Source: Aliarcobacter vitoriensis | GTDB lineage: Bacteria; Campylobacterota; Campylobacteria; Campylobacterales; Arcobacteraceae | DNA: 64,000 nucleotides | Direction of reading: 5' to 3' | NCBI RefSeq assembly: GCF_003316695.1 | Contig: NZ_PDKB01000014.1 | Span: forward strand, 1-64,000 | Shown: piece after piece, positions 26,804-35,939 of the stretch | Numbering within the stretch: position 1 is the stretch's first letter | Layout: each line of letters starts with the position of its first letter | Translations under genes and position numbers: made by a program | The notes under the pieces: generated by a model | Databases searched by the model: none | Seen by the model: the letters and a program-made list of their open reading frames with translations, nothing else | Told to the model about the DNA's origin: nothing

Positions 26804-27931
26804 TTATACTCCCATTTGAGTGAATATTACAGAGAAAACTGCATCTAGTAAAATAACCACAAATATTGCATTTACAACACTAATCGTTGTATATTTTCCT
26901 ATACTTGTAGTATTATTTTCTACCTGAAAACCTCTAAAACAACCAATAATTGCGATAAAAAATCCAAAAAACAAAGCTTTAAATACTCCTAGCAATAGAT
27001 GTTTTACTGGAACTTCATTGTGAAGTCTATTTACAAACTCTACAAATGTAACATCTAAACTTGTATATGCTATCACCATTCCACCCATTACACCAATAAT
27101 ATCTGCAAAAAAAACCAATAAAGGCAAAGAAATACTCAAAGCAAAAATTCTAGGAAGTGTTAGAAAAAGTATTGGATCAAAGTTCATAGTTCGCATAGCA
27201 TCTATCTCTTCTGTTATCTTCATAGCTCCTATTTCTGCGGTATAAGAACTCGCACTTCTTCCAGCAATGACAATAGCAGTAACAAGTGGAGCTATTTCTC
27301 TAAACATAGTTATACTTATCATCTCAACAACAAATATATTTGCTCCAAATTTTTCAAGTTGAACTGCACCTTGATAAGCAATAACAACTCCAACTAAAAA
27401 AGAAGTAACTGCTACTATCAAAAGTGCATTTACTGCTGAAGTTTCTATATATTTTAGTGTAGCTTGAAATCTGATTTTTTTGGGATTTAAAAGTGAGTAT
27501 ATGAAAAAATAGAAAACTTCACCAACAAAATTTATAAATAATTTTGTTGAACTATATATTTCATAAGTTTTTTTACCAACACTTTCAAAAAATTGGTTTA
27601 TTTTTCTTTTGCCTTTAAAAGCTTCGTCTTGATAATGTTTTTTATAAAATTCATAAGAGTTTTTGTATTTATCAAGATTTACTAAAGTGATATTTTCTTC
27701 TTTAAAATGTTTTAAAAATGATAATAAATAGATGATAGCAAGGCTATCTAACTCTTTTAAGTTTTGAAAATCTATCGTTAATTTTCTAATTTTTGAAATA
27801 TTTAACTCTTTTATTTTCTCTATGATAAAAGGGATGGTTTGTTTATCCCATATATCGAATAATATAAGTTTATAGTTATTTTCTACTACTTCTAAAGCAA
27901 AATACTTAAAATTTTTCATATCTTCTTTCAT
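26804..27931 (-). CDS. mlaE: MlaE-family permease with N-terminal STAS domain
   Basis: About 375 residues. Residues 1-110 form a STAS-like domain (LTIDFQNLKELDSLAIIYLLSFLK); the rest is an MlaE permease (GVVIAYQGAVQLEKFGA, REIAPLVTAIVIAGRSASSYTAEIGAMKITEEIDAM). In E. coli the STAS part is the separate protein MlaB; here it is fused, as in many Campylobacterota and plant homologues. First gene of a four-gene operon that lacks an MlaC periplasmic carrier. The start is uncertain: ATG at 27931 or 27919; neither has a strong ribosome site. Confidence 0.88.
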   Translation of the reverse strand: MKEDMKNFKYFALEVVENNYKLILFDIWDKQTIPFIIEKIKELNISKIRKLTIDFQNLKELDSLAIIYLLSFLKHFKEENITLVNLDKYKNSYEFYKKHYQDEAFKGKRKINQFFESVGKKTYEIYSSTKLFINFVGEVFYFFIYSLLNPKKIRFQATLKYIETSAVNALLIVAVTSFLVGVVIAYQGAVQLEKFGANIFVVEMISITMFREIAPLVTAIVIAGRSASSYTAEIGAMKITEEIDAMRTMNFDPILFLTLPRIFALSISLPLLVFFADIIGVMGGMVIAYTSLDVTFVEFVNRLHNEVPVKHLLLGVFKALFFGFFIAIIGCFRGFQVENNTTSIGKYTTISVVNAIFVVILLDAVFSVIFTQMGV

Positions 27932-27980
27932 CAAAAATAAAATGCTTTATAGTATCTAATTTTTGTAAAAATAATCTTTT

Positions 27981-28012
27981 TTAAAAAAAGATAGAAATTA
28001 ACCTATCTTTTT
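27981..28012 (-). terminator. Intrinsic terminator of the marR-SDR operon
   Basis: On the minus strand an AAAGATAG/CTATCTTT stem with an 8-base loop runs into a seven-T tract, starting at the SDR stop codon. Confidence 0.75.
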
Positions 28013-28724
28013 ATGCTTGTACAGAATTTGCAAACTCTTTTTCTAGTTCTTTTTGATTAGTTTTTAGCATTGAATATATATTTTGTGAAAAATCATCTGG
28101 AAAAATCTCAAAAGTTTTATTTTGTAAACCTTCAAAACTTTTTTCTACAATTTGTATAGGAGAAGCTTTAGGCATTTGTAAATTTTTTGCCATATTTGTA
28201 TCAATTGGACCAGGAAAAACTTCATATACTTCTATTTGTTTATTTTGTAATTCTGCACGAAAAGCTTGCATTATAGAATGTAAAGCACTTTTTGAAGCAC
28301 AATATAAAGCCATTGTAGGAAGATTTATAAAAGCAAGAATTGAATTTATAGTGATAATTGCCCCATCTTGTTTGATTTTTGAACTTAAAGTTTTTGTAAC
28401 ATTTAAAGTTCCAAAAGTATTTACTTCAAAATCATTTGAAATCTCTCCAAAAATTCTTTTTTCACTATTAAAACCTGCATTATTTATTAAAATATCTATT
28501 GAATTTATTGTTTTAGCTACCTTATTAATATCTGATTGTTTTGTAATATCTAAAGTAAGTATTTTTACTTTTTCATTAGAACTATATAATTTTTGTAAAT
28601 TCTCTATATTTCTAGCACAACAATATATTTTTTTTACATTTTGTTCTAAACAATAGTTTATAAAAGTTTGTCCTAATCCACCATTTGCACCAGTTATTAA
28701 AACTTCTTTATTTGTAAGATTCAT
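28011..28724 (-). CDS. Short-chain dehydrogenase/reductase
   Basis: 237 residues. Rossmann TGANGGLGQTF for NAD(P), NNAGF, catalytic Ser in ITINSILAF, and YCASKSA holding Tyr and Lys. The substrate is not evident. The start overlaps the MarR regulator by four bases, so its expression is likely controlled by that regulator. Confidence 0.85.
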   Translation of the reverse strand: MNLTNKEVLITGANGGLGQTFINYCLEQNVKKIYCCARNIENLQKLYSSNEKVKILTLDITKQSDINKVAKTINSIDILINNAGFNSEKRIFGEISNDFEVNTFGTLNVTKTLSSKIKQDGAIITINSILAFINLPTMALYCASKSALHSIMQAFRAELQNKQIEVYEVFPGPIDTNMAKNLQMPKASPIQIVEKSFEGLQNKTFEIFPDDFSQNIYSMLKTNQKELEKEFANSVQA

Positions 28725-29158
28725 AAATTATCCTTTTGTAAATTTTTGTAAACTCTATCTAATAAGTTTATTAATTGATTTTTTTCATCTTGTGAAAAGC
28801 CCTTTGTTAATTCATCATTAAAATCTGATGAACATAAAGTAATATCATCTACAATATCTATTGCTTTTTGTGTTGGATGAATATTGATTATTCTCCTATC
28901 CAATTTATTTGATTCTCTTTGTAAAAAACCTTTTTTTTCTAATCTATCAATAGTTCTAGTTATATTTGCTTGGTCTTTATAAGTTGAATCAGAAATCTCT
29001 TTTTGTGTTAAGCCTTTTGTTTCTACTGTTCTAAAAATAATTGACCATTGCTCAGGTGTAATATCAAATTCCTTTATTTTTTGAGCAAATAGTGTCTTTG
29101 ACATTAATGCTGTTTTATTTAAAATAAATCCTAGTGATAAATTCATATCAAATTTCAT
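28721..29158 (-). CDS. MarR-family transcriptional regulator
   Basis: 145 residues. Winged-helix MarR core: TPEQWSIIFRTVETKGLTQKEISDSTYKDQANITRTIDRLEKKGFLQRE (recognition helix ANITRTIDRLEKKG), then the wing with DRRIINIHPTQKA. First gene of a two-gene operon with the SDR; probably autoregulated through the TTGTC-AA-GACAA site that overlaps the promoter. Confidence 0.9.
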   Translation of the reverse strand: MKFDMNLSLGFILNKTALMSKTLFAQKIKEFDITPEQWSIIFRTVETKGLTQKEISDSTYKDQANITRTIDRLEKKGFLQRESNKLDRRIINIHPTQKAIDIVDDITLCSSDFNDELTKGFSQDEKNQLINLLDRVYKNLQKDNL

Positions 29159-29183
29159 AATAACTCCTTATTAGATAGTGCAA

Positions 29184-29217
29184 AGTATATTACAAAATAA
29201 AATACTTGTCAAGACAA
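29184..29217 (-). promoter_or_regulatory. Promoter and overlapping inverted repeat of the marR-SDR operon
   Basis: On the minus strand TTGACA (complement of 29207-29212) and TATACT (complement of 29184-29189) are separated by exactly 17 bp, a consensus sigma-70 promoter. TTGTC-AA-GACAA at 29206-29217 covers the -35 hexamer and would let a MarR dimer block RNA polymerase. Confidence 0.7.
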
Positions 29218-29301
29218 TTATTGTTTTATCAATTATATTAATAAAAGCCTAAAATAAAAACTCTTTAGTTATAATTTGTATATTTTAAAAAAGGATTTTT
29301 T

Positions 29302-29817
29302 ATGCCATTATTAGATAGTTTTAGAGTTGATCATACTATTATGCCAGCACCTGCAGTTAGAGTTGCAAAAGTTATGCAAACTCCAAAGGGTGACAATATA
29401 ACAGTTTTTGATTTAAGATTTTGTGTACCAAATGAAAAAATGATGAGTGAAAAAGGGATTCATACTTTAGAGCATCTTTTTGCTGGATTTATAAGAAACC
29501 ACTTAAATTCACCAACAGTTGAAATCATAGATGTTTCTCCTATGGGTTGTAGAACTGGATTTTATATGAGTTTGATTGGAACTCCGAGTGAAAAAGAGGT
29601 GGCAAGTGCTTGGAAAAAAGCTATGGAAGATGTTTTAAAAGTAGAAAAACAAAGCGATATTCCAGAACTAAATATTTTTCAGTGTGGAACATGTGCTATG
29701 CACTCACTTGATGAAGCAAAAGATATAGCTCGTGATATTTTATCTTCACAAATTGGTGTGATGTCAAATGAAAAACTATTTTTAAGTGAAGACAAACTTT
29801 CAAGTTTAGGAAACTAA
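29302..29817 (+). CDS. luxS: S-ribosylhomocysteine lyase (autoinducer-2 synthesis)
   Basis: 171 residues. Converts S-ribosylhomocysteine to homocysteine and DPD, the AI-2 precursor. The zinc site is complete: HTLEH plus the Cys in CGTCAMHSL; the catalytic Cys lies in [15 protein letters not shown] at 29270-29275 and AAGGA ribosome site. Works upstream of homocysteine remethylation by metH, encoded 2.6 kb away. Confidence 0.97.
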   Translation: MPLLDSFRVDHTIMPAPAVRVAKVMQTPKGDNITVFDLRFCVPNEKMMSEKGIHTLEHLFAGFIRNHLNSPTVEIIDVSPMGCRTGFYMSLIGTPSEKEVASAWKKAMEDVLKVEKQSDIPELNIFQCGTCAMHSLDEAKDIARDILSSQIGVMSNEKLFLSEDKLSSLGN

Positions 29818-29822
29818 ACTTG
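29801..29822 (+). promoter_or_regulatory. GAAA-tetraloop hairpin across the luxS stop and the next start
   Basis: A 9-bp perfect stem (CAAGTTTAG / CTAAACTTG) closed by a GAAA loop. The luxS stop codon (29815-29817) and the TTG start of the next gene (29820-29822) both lie in its 3' arm. Ribosomes finishing luxS would melt it, so it fits translational coupling. There is no T-tract, so it is not a terminator. Confidence 0.65.
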
Positions 29823-30260
29823 GAGAAAAAACTAGAACTTTTCAAAGGTTTATTTAGTAACTATATAAATATCTCTATTTTGCATATTGACAATAATCTT
29901 GACTTAGTAAATAGCACTTTAGAAGAAATAAAAAACAAAAATCAAGGAAAAATAAAATATATATCTTTTATTGATGAAAATAGTGCAAAACTATCTAGTG
30001 CAAGAGTTTTTGAATATATAGTTTTGAGTAATATTTTATCTTATTGCACAAATAAAGAAGAGATTTTAAAATCTCACTACAAAGCCTTAGAAAACTCTGG
30101 AAATATCATCATCCTAGAAAAAACATCAAATGACAATAGATATGAGATTTTAGATATGTTAGAAAATCTTGGATTTCAAGCTCCAAATACAATAGAGCTT
30201 TTTGATGATGTTTTGATTTTTACTGCAAAGAAGATGCACCATTGGGGATATGGTTTATAG
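29820..30260 (+). CDS. Methyltransferase-like protein lacking the SAM-binding motif I
   Basis: 146 residues from a TTG start. The central part (VFEYIVLSNILSYCTNKEEILKSHYKALENSGNIIILE) matches the post-motif-II half of class I SAM methyltransferases, but there is no glycine-rich motif I at the N-terminus, so cofactor binding is doubtful. It ends KMHHWGYGL. It is translated just after luxS and abuts the MnmC-like gene with no gap (TAG then ATG), so may be a partner of one of them. Confidence 0.6.
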   Translation: MEKKLELFKGLFSNYINISILHIDNNLDLVNSTLEEIKNKNQGKIKYISFIDENSAKLSSARVFEYIVLSNILSYCTNKEEILKSHYKALENSGNIIILEKTSNDNRYEILDMLENLGFQAPNTIELFDDVLIFTAKKMHHWGYGL

Positions 30261-31001
30261 ATGAAAGAAGATATTTTAGTAACCACAGATGATGGTTCAA
30301 ATACACTTTTTTCTTTAAAATACAATCAACACTTTCACAATACTCAAGATGGTGCTATAAATGAAGCACTAAACAAACATATAATTCCAGCTTTTACATA
30401 TCATAAAGACAAAAAAGAACTAAATATTTTAGATATTTGCTATGGTATTGGTTACAATACACTGGTTACTATTTACTATGTTTATAAAAATAATTTAGAT
30501 ATAAAACTCAATATTTATTCTGTTGAATTGGATTTTGATTTGATAAAATCTTTAAAAAATTTTACTTATCCAAAAGAGTTTGAAAAATTAAAAAATATAA
30601 TCAATGAAATATCTACAAATCAAAAATATGAAGATGAAAATATCAAAATAGAAGTTGCTATTTTAGATGCAAGAAAATATATACAAAAATTACCAAAAGA
30701 TTTTTTTGACATAGTTTATCAAGATGCTTTTTCAAGTGATGTAAATAAAGAACTTTGGACAAAAGAGTATTTTGATGATATTTATAAAATATGTAAAAAA
30801 AGTGCCATTTTAACAAGCTATGCAATAGCAACTCCTATAAGATTATCTATGTATGAAGCTGGGTTCTTTATATATGAAGCAAAACCAAAACTAAAAATAA
30901 CATTAGCACTAAAAACAAAACAAAATATATCTGCAAAATATATTGATATGGAATTAAAAAAAATTCGCAATCCAAATGCAAAATCTTTATATGATATTTA
31001 A
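30261..31001 (+). CDS. MnmC-like SAM-dependent methyltransferase
   Basis: 246 residues. LNILDICYGIGYNTLVTIYY is motif I; VYQDAFSSDVNKELWTKEYFDDIY matches the DAFSP..NPxMW block of the MnmC methyltransferase half (modification of the tRNA wobble uridine to mnm5s2U). The FAD oxidase half of E. coli MnmC is absent, as in stand-alone MnmC2 proteins. The target is an inference from family likeness. Confidence 0.75.
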   Translation: MKEDILVTTDDGSNTLFSLKYNQHFHNTQDGAINEALNKHIIPAFTYHKDKKELNILDICYGIGYNTLVTIYYVYKNNLDIKLNIYSVELDFDLIKSLKNFTYPKEFEKLKNIINEISTNQKYEDENIKIEVAILDARKYIQKLPKDFFDIVYQDAFSSDVNKELWTKEYFDDIYKICKKSAILTSYAIATPIRLSMYEAGFFIYEAKPKLKITLALKTKQNISAKYIDMELKKIRNPNAKSLYDI

Positions 31002-31046
31002 TATGTTTTGATTATAATTTTACAAATTTTTCGCACAAGGAACACA

Positions 31047-31859
31047 ATGCGACTATCAAAACTAGTTCTTATCTTACTTTTTGCTCCTATTTTAGCTTTT
31101 TCTTATAGTGATAAACAAGTTTTTCAACAAATCCAAAAAGATTTAGATTCAATAATTGTAAAAGATTTAAATAAAAAACAGCTAATTTTTCAAAAAGATG
31201 CAAATCAAAAGTTAAGCCCTGCAAGTCTTACAAAAATTATGACTTCTATTATTGCAATAGAAAGTGGAAAGATGGATAAAGTTGTAACTATTACAAAAGA
31301 GATGAAAAATGTTGAACCAACTATTATGAATTTTAAAGTTGGAGAAAAATTTTATTTAAGAGATTTAGTAAATGCAGCTATGATAAAATCAGCAAATGAT
31401 GCAGCAAATGCAATAGCCATATATTTAGGAAATGGAAATAAACAAAAATTTGTAAATATGATGAATGCCAAAGCAAAAAAATTAGGAATGCTTAACACAA
31501 ACTTCCAAAACCCTTGTGGATTCGATGCTCCAACACATAAAAGTACTGCTAGTGATTTATTAAAACTTACAGAATATGCAATAAAGAATAAAACTTTCAA
31601 TACTATTGTAAAAAAAGAGAATTACACTTTTCAAGCTATAAACACAAAACGAACTTACAAAATGCACACTAGCAATAAACTTCTTCCAAAAGAAAAATAT
31701 ATGGTTGGTGTAAAAACTGGATATACAAGTAAGGCTGGACCTTGTTTAATAGCTCGTGCAAAAGATGGTAAAAAAGATATTTTATTGGTTATGTTAAATT
31801 CTCAAAATAGATGGGAAAATACAAAATTAGCTTTAGATACAGTTTTAAAAAATAGATAA
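31047..31859 (+). CDS. D-alanyl-D-alanine carboxypeptidase (low-molecular-weight PBP)
   Basis: 270 residues from the ATG at 31047 (AAGGA upstream). Signal peptide (LLFAPILAFSYS). Penicillin-binding triad complete: SLTK, SAN in IKSANDAANA, and KTG in GVKTGYTSKAG. Trims pentapeptides in peptidoglycan. It ends soon after the KTG motif and so lacks the C-terminal beta domain and membrane anchor of PBP5, suggesting a soluble periplasmic enzyme. Confidence 0.88.
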   Translation: MRLSKLVLILLFAPILAFSYSDKQVFQQIQKDLDSIIVKDLNKKQLIFQKDANQKLSPASLTKIMTSIIAIESGKMDKVVTITKEMKNVEPTIMNFKVGEKFYLRDLVNAAMIKSANDAANAIAIYLGNGNKQKFVNMMNAKAKKLGMLNTNFQNPCGFDAPTHKSTASDLLKLTEYAIKNKTFNTIVKKENYTFQAINTKRTYKMHTSNKLLPKEKYMVGVKTGYTSKAGPCLIARAKDGKKDILLVMLNSQNRWENTKLALDTVLKNR

Positions 31860-31866
31860 ACTTCTA

Positions 31867-32364
31867 CTATAAAGTAGAAACTTTATCTAAAATATATTTT
31901 TGTAAATCCCTTTTTGGAATCTCTTCTCTCATAGCTTCTTCAAAAATCTGATTTACTTTTTTACTATATTCTTCATAAGCAAAAAATGGGAAATGAACTC
32001 TCCAAGCCTTTTTTATAACCTCTTGTGTCATCATCTCTTTTATCTTATCTCTAAAGAAGTTAAATCCTATAAAAATCAATGCTGTTACTACCATTCCACC
32101 AACTATTGAAATATGTGGATCAATAATTGCTAAAGTTTTATGTGTCAATAAAGATATTGGTATAAGTATTGCTAAAATTAAAACTATATATACAAAATAT
32201 GCTCTTGCTAATTTCAATCTAAAGCCCAATCTTCCAGCATCAACTTCCATTCCATTGTTAAACTGTCTCGAAGCAACTAATAAATCTTTTAAAAGTATTG
32301 GTTGCTTTGAAGTGTTATAAACAAAATTTAATACTTTGCTTATCATATTTTTTTCTTGTAACAT
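31867..32364 (-). CDS. Hypothetical inner-membrane protein
   Basis: 165 residues from the ATG at 32364 (GGGGAG ribosome site). Two membrane segments (about 60-78 and 88-106) with cytosolic N- and C-terminal parts; the C-terminal half is helical and charged (EEAMREEIPKRDLQKYILDKV). Recognised only as a protein of a kind common in Arcobacter; no function. It is convergent with the carboxypeptidase; the short inverted repeat at 31862-31879 between them may terminate transcription. Confidence 0.7.
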   Translation of the reverse strand: MLQEKNMISKVLNFVYNTSKQPILLKDLLVASRQFNNGMEVDAGRLGFRLKLARAYFVYIVLILAILIPISLLTHKTLAIIDPHISIVGGMVVTALIFIGFNFFRDKIKEMMTQEVIKKAWRVHFPFFAYEEYSKKVNQIFEEAMREEIPKRDLQKYILDKVSTL

Positions 32365-32397
32365 TTTTCTCCCCAATTTTTTGATAATAATTCTATC

Positions 32398-35300
32398 TTA
32401 AACATTATAATAATTTGCTTCTTTATTATGTACAACAATAGCACAAGTTGTTTGTTCAGGATGCATTTGGAAAGTTTCACTAAGTTCTATACCATATTGT
32501 TCTGGATTTATCAAATCAAAAATATCTCTATTTTGACTTAATTCTGGACAAGCAGCATAACCTGGAGAATATCTACAACCAACATATTGTTTCATCTGAA
32601 CATCACTTAATTTGTGTCCTTCATTTGGCACAATATTCCAATCAAGTCTTATTTGTTTATGTAAAACCTCAGCTAAAGCTTCTGCAAGTTCAACACCAAG
32701 TCCGTGAACTTGATAATATTTTGTAAATTCACCTTTGTCGTAAAACTCTCTTTCATAATCACTTATTTTCAACCCAGCACTTGCAAGTGTAAATCCTACA
32801 ACATCCAATCTATCATTTGCAAAAAAATCAGCTATACATCTAAATGGTTTTCTTCTTTGTCTTGGAAACTCTAAAACTTTTATAGCTTCACTCAAAGCTG
32901 GTACTTTTTTTGCTTCTTCAAGATTATTAAAAATATATTTTTTATCAAAAATATAAAGTTTATTATCATGAGATATACAAGGAAAATACTCTATAATCGA
33001 AATTGGGTCAAAAATATTTTTAGCTATCAATTCAGCTTTTAAATCTTCATATAAAGGTTCAACTACATCTTTTTCATACTTTTGAAAAGCTTCGGGAGTT
33101 TGTTTTCCTCTTTTATATCCCCATCTTTGTCTAAATAAAACTCTATGATTTATCCATTTGAAAATCAAATCTTTATCCAATTCATCACCAGTTTTTGCAA
33201 CTCTTTCCCAATATGGTGGACAAATAAACTCTCTTTTTGGCATAGAAATCTCTTCATAAGGTGGTATTTCAACGACCTCTTTTTCAACTCTATCACTTGT
33301 ATCAATTCTTTCAATTAAATCAGCTGCAAGTGCAGTGTTATTTATATCTCCTTTTTCAATTCTTTGCATAGAAACAACTCCATCAAAAGCATCTCTACAA
33401 TAAAAAATTGGTCCATCATAAAATGGGCGACAATAATCATCAACAAAGTTTTTTGTTAAAGCTGCCCCACCTAAAAGAATAGGGATTTTTATACCCATTT
33501 TTTGTAATTCTTCAAGATTTTCTTTCATAACAGCTGTACTTTTTACAAGCAATCCACTCATTCCAAGTGCATGAGCATTGTGTTCTTTTAATTTTTCAAC
33601 AAATTGTGATAAATCAGCTTTTATTCCTATATTTACAACTTTAAAACCATTATTACTTAATATAATATCAACTAGATTTTTACCAACATCGTGAACATCA
33701 CCTTTTACTGTTCCAATAATAAGTGTAGTTTCACTAGCTTTTTCTTGTTTTGGTAAATATGGATTTAGTGTATCAACAGTTGCTTTCATAGTTTCAGCAC
33801 TTTGAAGTACAAACGGAAGTTGCATTTGACCACTTCCAAAAAGTTCTCCTATGATTTTCATACCATCAATTAACCACTCATTTACAATAAGTTCTGGAGC
33901 AACTGTATCTTTTAACTCCATCACAAGTGGTAGCATTCGTTCTTTATCACCATCAAGTAAAAGTTTTTGAACTTTTTGTATTGGTTCAAGCTTTTGATAC
34001 TCTTCATCACTTTGTTCTTCTTGTCCAACTGCATTTGAAAAATGTTCAATAAATTTAAATAGTGGGTCACCATTTTCTTGATTATTAAAAATCAAATCAT
34101 CACAAGCTTTTTTGTCTTCTTGGCTTATTTTATTTAATGGAATTATATGCTTCACATTTACAATAGCACTAGTAAGCCCTGCTTTTACACAATGATCAAG
34201 ATATATAGAGTTTAAATAAACTCTTGCATTTGCACTAAGCCCAAAAGAAATATTTGATAAACCTAAAGTTGTCCCAACTTCTGGATGACGAATTTGAAAC
34301 TCGCGAATTGCTTCCATAGTTTCAATTCCAGCTGTTCTATACTCATCATCACCACTTCCAATAGTAAATGTAAGCATATCAAATACCAAATCACTTCCAT
34401 CAAATCCATGTCTATTTACACATAAATCATAAATTCGCTCTGCAACTTCAAGTTTTCGTTTCTTATCTTTTGCCATTCCAACTTCATCAATAACCAAACA
34501 AACAAGAGCTGCACCAAATTTTTTAGCCAAGCTACAAACTGCATCAAACTTCTCTTCACCATCTTCTAAATTTACAGAATTTATGATACATCTTCCACCA
34601 ATTTGTTTTAAAGCAACTTCTAAAGCTTTTATCTGAGTAGAATCTGGCATAAGAGGAAGTGATATTTTTTGAGAATATAAAGCTACAACTTTATCCATAT
34701 CATGTGTTTCATCTCGCCCTGCAAATCCTACACTTACATCTATTACATGAGCCCCTGCACGAACTTGCTGTTGCCCTACACTCAAAGTTCCTTCATAATC
34801 ATTGGCTTTTAAAAGTTCTCTAAAAGCTTTACTACCAGTTGCATTGCTTCGTTCACCTATTAAAAGTGGAGCTGGTTCTTGTTTTAATGGAACTACATTA
34901 AATAGTGATGCCAAAGAAGCCTTTAAAAATCCACAAGGTTTTAATGGAACAATATCTTTTACTGCATTTGCTAAAGCTTCAATATGTTGTGGTGTTGTTC
35001 CACAACAACCACCTAAAAATGAAACTCCATTTATGTTCAAGAACTCCTTTTGAAGTTCAGTAAATTCAGCTGGTTGCATAGGATAATAAGTTTTCCCACC
35101 TCTATTTTGAGGTAAACCTGCATTTGCATGAACTGAAATTGGAAATTTACAAACTTCACTTAGAGTTTTTACATGTTTTTGCACTTGTACTGGTCCTGTT
35201 CCACAGTTAAATCCAAGTGATAAAATATTAAATGGTGATAAGATAGCTGCTATTGTCATAGCATCTGTTCCTATTAGCATTGTTCCACTTAATTCAATTG

Positions 35301-35871
35301 TTACTGATACCATAATTGGAATATTAGGAGCTACATCATTTAGTGCATGAAGTGCAGCTTTTATTTGAAGAGGGTCTTGGCAAGTTTCAAGTAAAAATAT
35401 ATCTGTTCCACCATCAGCCAAACCTTGTGCCATAATTTTATAGCCTTCATACATATCATCATATTTTATATGCCCTAAACTTGGCAATTTTGTACCAGGT
35501 CCAATAGATGCTAAAACAAATTTTGGTTTATCTTTTGTAGTATATTTATCACAAGATTTTTTTACAAGTTGAGCACCTAATTTTGATAACTCATAACTTA
35601 AATGCCCTATTCCATACTCATCCAAAACCCAAGGCATAGAACCAAAAGTATTTGTACTTATCAAATCTGCACCAGCTTGTGCATACTCATCATGTATTTT
35701 TTCGAGTATATGGGGAGCAGTTAAATTTAGAAGTTCATTACAACCTTCTAAGTTTTCATTTTCAAAAATCCACTCTTGATCTTTTATATCTGCTAATTGA
35801 AGCTGTGTTCCCATAGCCCCATCTATAATTAAAACTCTTTGTTTTATCAAATTTTCTATTATTTGTTTCAT
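32398..35871 (-). CDS. metH: Cobalamin-dependent methionine synthase
   Basis: 1157 residues in the full MetH order: homocysteine domain (about 1-310; zinc cysteines in FNCGTG and GGCCGTTPQH), folate domain (about 325-590; GERSNATGSKAFR), cap and B12 domain (about 640-880; GDVHDVGKN carries the cobalt-ligating His), and the SAM reactivation domain to the end (RQRWGYKRGKQTPE; ELSETFQMHPEQTT). Transfers methyl from methyl-tetrahydrofolate to homocysteine. No cobalamin riboswitch is visible in the 68 bp upstream. Confidence 0.97.
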   Translation of the reverse strand: MKQIIENLIKQRVLIIDGAMGTQLQLADIKDQEWIFENENLEGCNELLNLTAPHILEKIHDEYAQAGADLISTNTFGSMPWVLDEYGIGHLSYELSKLGAQLVKKSCDKYTTKDKPKFVLASIGPGTKLPSLGHIKYDDMYEGYKIMAQGLADGGTDIFLLETCQDPLQIKAALHALNDVAPNIPIMVSVTIELSGTMLIGTDAMTIAAILSPFNILSLGFNCGTGPVQVQKHVKTLSEVCKFPISVHANAGLPQNRGGKTYYPMQPAEFTELQKEFLNINGVSFLGGCCGTTPQHIEALANAVKDIVPLKPCGFLKASLASLFNVVPLKQEPAPLLIGERSNATGSKAFRELLKANDYEGTLSVGQQQVRAGAHVIDVSVGFAGRDETHDMDKVVALYSQKISLPLMPDSTQIKALEVALKQIGGRCIINSVNLEDGEEKFDAVCSLAKKFGAALVCLVIDEVGMAKDKKRKLEVAERIYDLCVNRHGFDGSDLVFDMLTFTIGSGDDEYRTAGIETMEAIREFQIRHPEVGTTLGLSNISFGLSANARVYLNSIYLDHCVKAGLTSAIVNVKHIIPLNKISQEDKKACDDLIFNNQENGDPLFKFIEHFSNAVGQEEQSDEEYQKLEPIQKVQKLLLDGDKERMLPLVMELKDTVAPELIVNEWLIDGMKIIGELFGSGQMQLPFVLQSAETMKATVDTLNPYLPKQEKASETTLIIGTVKGDVHDVGKNLVDIILSNNGFKVVNIGIKADLSQFVEKLKEHNAHALGMSGLLVKSTAVMKENLEELQKMGIKIPILLGGAALTKNFVDDYCRPFYDGPIFYCRDAFDGVVSMQRIEKGDINNTALAADLIERIDTSDRVEKEVVEIPPYEEISMPKREFICPPYWERVAKTGDELDKDLIFKWINHRVLFRQRWGYKRGKQTPEAFQKYEKDVVEPLYEDLKAELIAKNIFDPISIIEYFPCISHDNKLYIFDKKYIFNNLEEAKKVPALSEAIKVLEFPRQRRKPFRCIADFFANDRLDVVGFTLASAGLKISDYEREFYDKGEFTKYYQVHGLGVELAEALAEVLHKQIRLDWNIVPNEGHKLSDVQMKQYVGCRYSPGYAACPELSQNRDIFDLINPEQYGIELSETFQMHPEQTTCAIVVHNKEANYYNV

Positions 35872-35939
35872 CTTTTTTCTTCTATTATCATATCTTTATT
35901 TTTAAATAAGTATATATTATATTTTAACTTTACTAAAAA

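Noticed and set aside
31862-31879. TTCTACT/AGTAGAA inverted repeat between the carboxypeptidase and the membrane protein gene
   Set aside because: Possible bidirectional terminator, but short, overlapping the end of a coding region and without a T-tract, so not listed as a feature.
35872-35939. Cobalamin or SAM riboswitch before metH
   Set aside because: The gap is 68 bp and shows no B12-box or SAM-aptamer core.
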